Both the position numbers and the translations under genes were made by a program. Shown here in pieces: positions 61,301-64,000 of a DNA stretch of 64,000 bases. Each line of letters opens with the position of its first letter. Position 1 is the first letter of the stretch. The DNA comes from JBCCXL01 sp039191605 (GTDB lineage Bacteria > Acidobacteriota > Thermoanaerobaculia > Multivoradales > JAHZIX01): positions 186,001 to 250,000 of the forward strand of contig JBCCXL010000006.1 in NCBI GenBank assembly GCA_039191605.1, written 5' to 3'. The notes beneath the pieces were generated by a model. That model was not told the DNA's origin. It did not search any database and saw nothing but the letters and a program-made list of their open reading frames with translations.

Positions 61301-64000
61301 AGGGACCAGCCGTCGGCGACGCCATGGTGCACCGTCAACAGCAGCCGGTGGCGCCGCGGATGGAGGCGCAGCAGCACCGCTCGCAGCGGCGGGCCGAGCT
61401 CCAGATCGAAGGGACGACGGGCCTCTCGCCGCTCCAGAGCCTGCGCCGCCAACGCCGCCGCTCCCTCTCCCCGGCGGCCGCCGCCGAGGTCTTCCAGGTC
61501 CACCAGCGGCAGCACCCGCGCCGCCGAGGGCGGAGGCGAGATGCGCTGCACGCCGTGGATCGAGTCGTTGCTACCGGAGCTCTCCCGGTCACCACCCTCG
61601 AGGGCCGCGAGATCAGCCTCCCGAGCTTCGTGGAACGTCGTCCGCAGGGCGTCGTGGCGCTCCACCACCGCCGCCAGGGTGCGGGCCAGGTCCTCCGCCT
61701 CCAAATAGCCCTCGAGATCCAGCGCCACGGCGATGTTGTAGGCCGCCGAGCGGGGCTGGAGACGGTGCAGGAACCACAGCCGCTGCTGGGCGTAGGACAG
61801 GGGGAAGACCCGCTGACCGCGGGCCGAGAGGCTGGGGATCGCCTTCATTTCCTGCGCCCCGCCGGGGGCGGAGATCTCCGCGGCCTCGGCGACCACCGCC
61901 GCCGGGGCCGAGGCTGAAGCTCCCGCCGTGACCGCATCCCCGCCGCTCTCTGGCACGTCCCAATAGCCCAGGTCGCGGGCCGTACGCCGAGTTGCGGAGC
62001 CGAGGGCGGCGAGATCCACCTCGCCCCGCCAGGCCTCCGCGGCGGCCGGATCCACCGCTTCCCGCTGCAGCAGCTTGACGTCCCCGAGGGCACGGGATTC
62101 CGGCCTCGGGCCGTCGGTCATGCGCCCCGAGAGATCGCCGTAGGGGTCCCCCACCGCCGACTCCCACTCCAGACCGAAGCGCTCCAGCACCGGCTCCAGA
62201 GTGCCCCGCGGCTGGCGCACCAGGTCCTCGAAGCGCAGCGTCCCCTGGCGCTCCTGGGGAATGCCCTCGAGGAAGCGCAGGATGTTGCGATGGCTGAGGG
62301 TCCACAGACCCTCAGCCAGGGTGGAGGCGGGAAGCCGGTGGTCGTAGCGGAAGAAGATCTGATCCAGCCGGGCCTTCTCGAAGGAGCGGATCACCGCCGC
62401 CGGATGGCGCACCAGGTGCAGGAAGAGAGCCCCGTCGAAAAGCTCCTCCGCCCGCTCCAGGGTCTCCATAGACAGGGCGTAGGAGGGCGTCTTGTCCACC
62501 AGCAGCCGATCTCCCAGACGCTGCTGGAAGGAGCCGTAGACCTCAGCGGTGGAAGCCCCCAGCTGGCGCCAGCCGGAGAGCACCTCCTCGGCTTCCTCCA
62601 GGTCGACGTCCCACAGCTCCATCACCGCCCTCAGCGACCCTTCCAGCCAGAAGCGGTCGCGATCGTTGTCGAAGGTCTCGTGACGCTGGGCCAGAGTGGC
62701 GAAACGCAGCAGCTCCAGCTCCGGCGGAGCGAAGAGCCGGCGGTGGCCGCCGAGCATCACCCGCAGCAGGGTGGTGCCGGAACGCGGCGGCGCCAGCACG
62801 AAGATCGCCGGCTTCAGGCGGGTGCCCGCTGCCGAGCTTCGCGTTCCCGGGGCGGCCTTCAGCAGATTCGGCACCAGCCCCTGGAGCCGGGAGACCAGCC
62901 CGTCATCCACCCTCGGTGCGGCGGAGTCGCCTACCGCTGACGCCTCGACATCCGCCGACGGTACCGGCGACGGTGCCGCCGAGGCTCCCAGCCAGGTCCT
63001 CACCCCCCGCGGATGCTCCCGCAGCAGATAGCCCGCCAGGTCCTCCACTCGAGGATGATCGAAGACCGCCACCACGTGGACGATCTCCCCCAGCTGAGCC
63101 TGCAGGGCGTTGGTCACCAGGGCGGCGGTGATGGAGTTGCCGCCGAGGTCGAAGAAGTCGTCCTCGGCCCTCGGCGCCGGGCTCTTGAGCACCTGGGCAT
63201 AGAGATCCGCCACCGCCGCGACCACCGCGGCATCCGTCGACGGCCTCGACTCGGAAGCTCCTTCCGGAGCCTGCTCCGAAGCCGCTTCCGAATCCGGGTC
63301 CGGCAGCGAATCGGGCTGTATATCCGGCTGTGAATCAGGAAGGGGGATAGAGCGCAGCGCGCGACGGTCCAGCTTGCCGGTGGGGGTCAGGGGCAGGGAA
63401 TCCAGGCCGTAGATCAGCTCCGGCACCAGGGGCTCCGGCAGTCGGGCGGCGAGCTCTCGCCGCAGACCGCGGCGATCCAGGCCAGAGGCCGCTCCCAACG
63501 CCGGCACCACCCACGCCACCAGGCGCTGAGGACTCGGCTCGGTAGTTTCTCCAGCGAGGGCATCCACCACCGCCGCCGCCACTTCCGGCAGCTCCCGCAG
63601 CGCCGCTTCCACCTCGCCGGCCTCGATGCGATGGCCGCGAATCTTCAGCTGCCGATCCCGGCGACCGCGGTGTTCCAGCTCCCCATCCGACCGCCAGCGG
63701 CCGACGTCGCCGCTGCGGTAGGCCCGGGATCCCGGCGCCACCGCAGGAGTTAGCGAATTGGAGGAATCCTCCCCGCAGCGAGGGTCCGGCACGAAGCGCC
63801 AGGCGGTGAGCCCCGGGCGACCGAGGTAGCCGCGGGCAACGCCCGCGCCCCCCACCCACAGCTCGCCGCTCACCTCCGGCGGCGCGATGCCCCCGGCGGC
63901 GTCCACCACCATCACCGCCGCCCCCGGCAGCGGGCGGCCCACCGGCGAGCCGAGGGCTCGGCGACGCTGGCTTGGATCCAAGTCCCGGCGCCCCAGGGGC
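52381..64000 (-). CDS. NRPS gene 1 (5' end outside window): A'-PCP-ST / C-A-PCP / C-A(LLM, FkbM-MT)-PCP
   Basis: Large cytoplasmic nonribosomal peptide synthetase. The frame is open through the right window edge. A TTG at 63,981 lies inside the first A domain (just upstream of A6) and is not the start. Domain order: C-terminal half of an A domain, PCP, sulfotransferase, then C-A-PCP, then C-A-PCP whose A domain carries two foreign domains. Both complete C domains keep HHxxxDG (HHGVADG, HHAVSDG), all PCPs keep the GGxS phosphopantetheine site, and there is no thioesterase, so the chain passes to gene 2. The protein ends in an Arg-rich tail (about 12 Arg in the last 30 residues), probably a docking element. 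The TAA stop at 52,381 is followed after 3 bases by the ATG of gene 2. Family assignment is certain; the substrates are inferred. Confidence 0.98.
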   Translation of the reverse strand, partial: PLGRRDLDPSQRRRALGSPVGRPLPGAAVMVVDAAGGIAPPEVSGELWVGGAGVARGYLGRPGLTAWRFVPDPRCGEDSSNSLTPAVAPGSRAYRSGDVGRWRSDGELEHRGRRDRQLKIRGHRIEAGEVEAALRELPEVAAAVVDALAGETTEPSPQRLVAWVVPALGAASGLDRRGLRRELAARLPEPLVPELIYGLDSLPLTPTGKLDRRALRSIPLPDSQPDIQPDSLPDPDSEAASEQAPEGASESRPSTDAAVVAAVADLYAQVLKSPAPRAEDDFFDLGGNSITAALVTNALQAQLGEIVHVVAVFDHPRVEDLAGYLLREHPRGVRTWLGASAAPSPVPSADVEASAVGDSAAPRVDDGLVSRLQGLVPNLLKAAPGTRSSAAGTRLKPAIFVLAPPRSGTTLLRVMLGGHRRLFAPPELELLRFATLAQRHETFDNDRDRFWLEGSLRAVMELWDVDLEEAEEVLSGWRQLGASTAEVYGSFQQRLGDRLLVDKTPSYALSMETLERAEELFDGALFLHLVRHPAAVIRSFEKARLDQIFFRYDHRLPASTLAEGLWTLSHRNILRFLEGIPQERQGTLRFEDLVRQPRGTLEPVLERFGLEWESAVGDPYGDLSGRMTDGPRPESRALGDVKLLQREAVDPAAAEAWRGEVDLAALGSATRRTARDLGYWDVPESGGDAVTAGASASAPAAVVAEAAEISAPGGAQEMKAIPSLSARGQRVFPLSYAQQRLWFLHRLQPRSAAYNIAVALDLEGYLEAEDLARTLAAVVERHDALRTTFHEAREADLAALEGGDRESSGSNDSIHGVQRISPPPSAARVLPLVDLEDLGGGRRGEGAAALAAQALERREARRPFDLELGPPLRAVLLRLHPRRHRLLLTVHHGVADGWSLRLLLADIAAHYGARLRGLTPSLPPLAVSYGDYASWQRQQLGGEALEQQLDWWRERLETIPRQLELPTDRPRPTLPVGEAPPAALSHVSLSRSALTGLEQLARAHRTTLFGVLTATFGLALCRLSGQSSALLGFPVAHRTHPQVEPLVGYFANTLALPVEVLRHGGEESRGGEPSFGELLTAVRDTLRGALEHQDLPFERLSEELDAGASGARGAEAPPLVSVALALQEAAPAQSPELPGLSVELRPLSSGASKFDWTFSLWRPALVSSASTGSASAGTGGLDGSLEYRSDLWDATTIHRVLELWRRLATAAAQSPELAVGQLPWMSAAQRHQILREWNAGAQQQPAAPHVAAAFLLQVRRNPGATALRQGELSWSYEELYRRAREAAARLQRELAPSLEREQPVAVQLPRGPSAVAALVALALAGAPAVPLDPAHPPRRRAQVLALSGAEVVIADAAAAAELGSACAELGHPSPRFFLPSSLVPSVPEGGAPDRDKEPSVIASSLSPHRALYLHFTSGSTGEPKGVVVSHGAVLALFSDPEFAPLEPRDVVFGFASLAFDASILELWGPLLAGACIALAPAGPLGAQEVVGALESEGATVAWLTAGLFHQIPAPSFQRLPQLRRLLAGGDVLSPQQVQAVRQQRPDLVLVNGYGPTENTTFTACEVIAPLATAVSGSTSGPLASLAPVPVGRPVAGGAAWVADAALRPLPAGARGELVASGGGLARGYAGDPRLTADRFRPNSKGGLGSRLYRTGDFAAWRGDGRLDFFGRGDAQLKIRGFRVEPGEVESHLRGFQEVAEALVGRHRDAAGDAVLAAWIVPAQQGSVDPAALAPQLAAQLRFLLPAAMIPAAWAVLEVLPLTPNGKVDRRGLPQPRALDALGSGSAMEGGEAVAGAETELSATPLELSLAQLWSEALGREGDAPLGPEADFFALGGHSLLATGLIARIRQRFSVDLPLARLFENPTPRALAPWIEAEGGEAERGESAAAVVAQLPPIQRRPRESGEALESAPLTLAPSMLAPLSYAQERLWVLDRFDPGNPAYNVPVALELAGALRPDLLAAALERVEARHEGLRVVLEEVEEGPRQRVLPSRCRALPTVDLSGLAADGDGDSVVHREVESLLARRALHRFSLAEGPLLEAALLRLAPRRHLLSIVMHHAVSDGWSLGVLQRDVATAYSLLVEEESPSAAADAPPSPRWEPLAVQYPDFARWQRQHLQGEVLDLLLEWWKERLAAVPPVLSLPTDRPRPAVQSFTGDHFRRPVPAATAEALTAFARRHRCTPFAVLAAVLGRLLGTLAGATHGPVGMPVAGRRRVELEPLVGFFANTLVLPLKADGESSLAAAAADSQELLLGALEHQDLPFETLVDALSPQRNLAVSPLFQVMLNSLDLPTAPQPSGVAGSLKGEAGSEADSGEADSGEEGSGEEGSGRSSGEELTVNVHPTTLGLSKFDLGLTVAPGPQAGDYRFHWELSTALFDRTTVERWSRTYLHLLEAALAAPETPFQALPWLPPSQRHQALVEWGTAVSAVGPRRSSSLPWERTGELARREPTAAALRWFSESGELQSWSRQQLEDRRRQLASALEGSLEELGSAALGDPTRRALGPLVVISLPRGPELVATILAALDLGIAYLPLDPTYPLSRRATTVADAATLGATAMVIVAPAASAQELVAAVEAEASESESRLAPLGVLDPAQVPTLGPAIAARALSAPALSAPTPSMPAYVLYTSGSTGRPKGVVVSRANLEWFCAAMDDPLGAAAPEGSEEPWLAVTSVAFDISVLEILWTLSRGRTVALNTAAITPGMVPADSLAPRSETARRPICFSLLYFASATTGGSDEDDPYRLLLEGARFADRHGFEAVWTPERHFHAFGGLYPNPSVVSAAIAATTERVGLRAGSVVAPLHDPIRTAEEWSVVDNLSGGRVGVSFASGWHADDFIFQPDAFGQRKEVMLERVETVRQLWRGESVERLNGVGGTVELSILPPPVQRDLPVWLTAAGNPETFRLAGSAGSGVLTHLLGQGVRELGEKITVYREAYQEAYAAAEAAHGGPPPSFPHGPEGRVTLMLHTFVGEDLEEVKATVRDPFLGYLASSTGLLRNLATSLGMDVGEGQLSAQELAAVQQPAFERYFSTAGLMGTPRSVGETVEKLRALGVDEIACLIDFGVATDQVLESLTLLDEVRRGALLPQERVERGAGLADESEIGLDSESAPAAAARAAAGPSALALATGASGLQCVPSLVPLLRGEEQGPEALAGLRELVLGGEALPPALLESLRQEHPELRVTNVYGPTEATVWATSRSLGAGSRPVLAASGVSLGRPLAGASAHVLDAALRPLPPGVRGELWIGGDGIAMGYLGQPRRTAERFRPDPFASLQGGGGRIYGTGDGARFLPDGDLDFLGRLDDQVKIRGHRIEPGEIAATLERHPAVGAAAVDVRPGPGGEARLVAYVVAPQGAATAPVLQVSPQEREQLLASHRRYTLPNGMTVAHHDGRQVRAIYREIFEENTYRRQGIRFEDDAVILDIGANTGFFALLASQLCRPERILCFEPLPPNYAILDVNTRLYGRGVTAFQQGVGAEEAEVEFTFFPRAAGLSGRYGASGADRREILAMIQQGMAEGSLEGVGDAGALPSQEEIDAVVESYLETETFRCPVTTVSSILRREGLERVDLLKIDVERAELEVLDGIGDEDWPKIRQLVLEVHGPELLAAVRQRLEARSFQLVVDEDIAVPAAGDAPAVFVYGVYAYRPEDPPAAEIDESAPSSASLDSPLLDPTVLKLWLGERLPAPMVPEAFVPLDALPRTPNGKLDRRALPEPGASLSDAPFVAPRSALEADIAEVWREILELETVGIDDNFFEVGGNSLSLARVAGRLREVLQRRVSIVELFRFPTVRTLAAHWLEAGESPAAGALSAGAASAATGGAAAEIPSEAARGALPTSSPTPASSPSTASQTDDPEEHARRRREAMTSRRSRRRRRRGEE
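52385..52392 (-). promoter_or_regulatory. Shine-Dalgarno of gene 2 within the gene 1 C-terminus
   Basis: On the minus strand GGGGAGGA ends 7 bases before the ATG at 52,377 and overlaps the last codons of gene 1. With the 3-base gap this fixes the start and supports coupled translation. Confidence 0.85.
53070..53930 (-). other. FkbM-type methyltransferase inserted between A8 and A10
   Basis: About 285 residues between A8 and A10 of W3. SAM-binding motif I is ILDIGANTGFF (near 53,725-53,765), followed by LCFEPLPPNY. The FkbM-family signature LLKIDVERAELEVLDGI occurs near 53,260-53,320, then QLVLEVHG. This differs from the usual NRPS N-methyltransferase (EIGCGTG..NSVVQYFP), which is present in W14. 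FkbM relatives commonly O-methylate. Inference: O-methylation of the hydroxyl installed by the neighbouring monooxygenase. N-methylation cannot be excluded from sequence. Confidence 0.9.
54765..55860 (-). other. Luciferase-like flavin monooxygenase inserted between A4 and A5
   Basis: About 360 residues inserted after A4 of W3. Recognisable luciferase-like monooxygenase motifs of the natural-product subfamily: SLLYFAS, GFEAVWTPERHFH, GLYPNPSV, RAGSVVAPLHDPIR, EEWSVVDNLSGGRVG, FASGWHADDF, LPVWLTAAGNPETF, LTHLLGQ, and VDEIACLIDFGV at the end. From memory, the same insertion site occurs in the A domains of MtaG and MelG (myxothiazol and melithiazol), where the domain alpha-hydroxylates glycine. 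Here the module is internal and also carries a methyltransferase. FMNH2 dependence is a family property, not visible directly. Confidence 0.93.
57015..57092 (-). repeat. DSGE/EGSGE tandem repeat inside the W3 C domain
   Basis: Units encode EADSGEADSGE then EGSGEEGSG, in the loop before NVHPTTLGLSKFDL of the C domain. In frame and acidic. Confidence 0.85.
58370..61830 (-). other. Module W2: C-A-PCP, aliphatic residue (Val/Ile-like)
   Basis: C domain of LCL type starting SYAQQRLWFLHRL, active site HHGVADGWS, about 60,290-61,830. The A domain (58,680-60,250) has A3 FTSGSTGEPKG, A4 FDASILELWG, A5 NGYGPTENTTF, A8 and A10 TPNGKVDRR. By eye alignment to GrsA the specificity code is DALWLGGTFK, one class with Val codes (DAFWIGGTFK), so an aliphatic residue is likely. 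PCP motif ADFFALGGHS. The chain, possibly sulfated in W1, is condensed here. Confidence 0.88.
61930..62830 (-). other. Embedded sulfotransferase domain (PAPS-dependent) between PCP and C
   Basis: About 300 residues between the W1 PCP and the W2 C domain. A PAPS 5'-phosphosulfate loop PPRSGTTLLR lies at about 62,761-62,800. It is followed by LFAPPELELL, then DKTPSY, then a 3'-phosphate-binding motif HLVRHPAAVIRSF, and FEDLVRQPRG near the end. The pattern fits the bacterial Sulfotransfer_3 type and resembles ST domains of PKS/NRPS lines such as CurM, which sulfonates a beta-hydroxyl on a carrier protein. Inference: it sulfates a hydroxyl of the residue or chain on the W1 PCP, either as a lasting decoration or as a leaving group for elimination. 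The acceptor cannot be told from sequence. Confidence 0.9.
63010..64000 (-). other. Module W1: A domain (C-terminal part) and PCP
   Basis: The window opens inside an A domain. Visible are A6 (GELWVGG..ARGY), A7 (YRSGD), A8 (RQLKIRGHRIEAGEVE) and A10 (TGKLDRR), so the ATP-binding C-terminal lobe is intact. The specificity residues lie outside the window and no substrate can be proposed. A PCP follows with DDFFDLGGNS (Ser attachment site near 63,145). Between A10 and the PCP is a linker with a short PDSQPDIQPDS-type repeat (about 63,290-63,345). The PCP is followed not by a C domain but by a sulfotransferase. Confidence 0.9.

Noticed and set aside
63979..63981. TTG as the start codon of gene 1.
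   Set aside because: It falls inside an A domain just before A6, and the frame remains open upstream to the window edge.

Overview
The window is wall-to-wall biosynthetic machinery on the minus strand: three very large, co-directional, nearly abutting genes of a modular NRPS/PKS assembly line. Transcription runs right to left. Gene 1 (64,000 to 52,381) enters from beyond the right edge, gene 2 (52,377 to 34,873) is complete, and gene 3 (34,850 to 1) leaves through the left edge after more than 11,600 uninterrupted codons. The intergenic gaps are 3 and 22 bases, so this is a single operon. I see no RNA gene, transposase, regulator, transporter or thioesterase, and no stretch above 300 bases lacks a gene. 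The DNA is very GC-rich with GC-rich third codon positions. Together with long hybrid NRPS/PKS genes, an embedded N-methyltransferase and palindromic repeats with runs of C and G inside genes, this suggests a high-GC Gram-negative secondary-metabolite producer such as a myxobacterium or acidobacterium. The taxon cannot be fixed from the sequence alone.

Layout in biosynthetic order, modules numbered W1 to W17 within the window. Gene 1: W1 (A, 5' part outside the window, PCP, embedded sulfotransferase), W2 (C-A-PCP), W3 (C-A-PCP whose A domain is interrupted twice: a luciferase-like monooxygenase between core motifs A4 and A5, and an FkbM-type methyltransferase between A8 and A10). Gene 2: W4 (KS-AT-ketoreductase-like-ACP, with the KR catalytic Tyr missing), W5 (C-A-PCP-E), W6 (DCL-type C-A-PCP), W7 (C-A-PCP). 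Gene 3: W8 to W15 (eight C-A-PCP modules, W14 with an embedded N-methyltransferase), then W16 and W17, two consecutive modules with C and PCP but only a short scar of the A domain.

How it works together: the lines of evidence point to a peptide of at least 13 residues interrupted by one malonate-derived keto unit. Specificity codes read by eye suggest: W2 aliphatic, W3 Gly, W5 D-Thr-like (weak), W6 Val-like, W14 N-methyl-Ile and W15 Val. W8, W10 and W12 share one unassigned residue. The chemically coherent highlight is W3: a Gly-type A domain carrying an oxygenase and an O-methyltransferase-type domain, delivering its product straight to a KS. This would give an alpha-methoxyglycine (N-acyl aminal ether) embedded in the chain.

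Evolution is visible in the DNA. Modules W8-W9, W10-W11 and W12-onward are products of a roughly 7.3-kb, two-module tandem amplification. All three odd-numbered copies carry a 500-600-base in-frame insertion between A2 and A3, built from inverted repeat elements and a repeated unit of about 150 bases. Short in-frame tandem repeats are scattered through linkers and loops of all three proteins.
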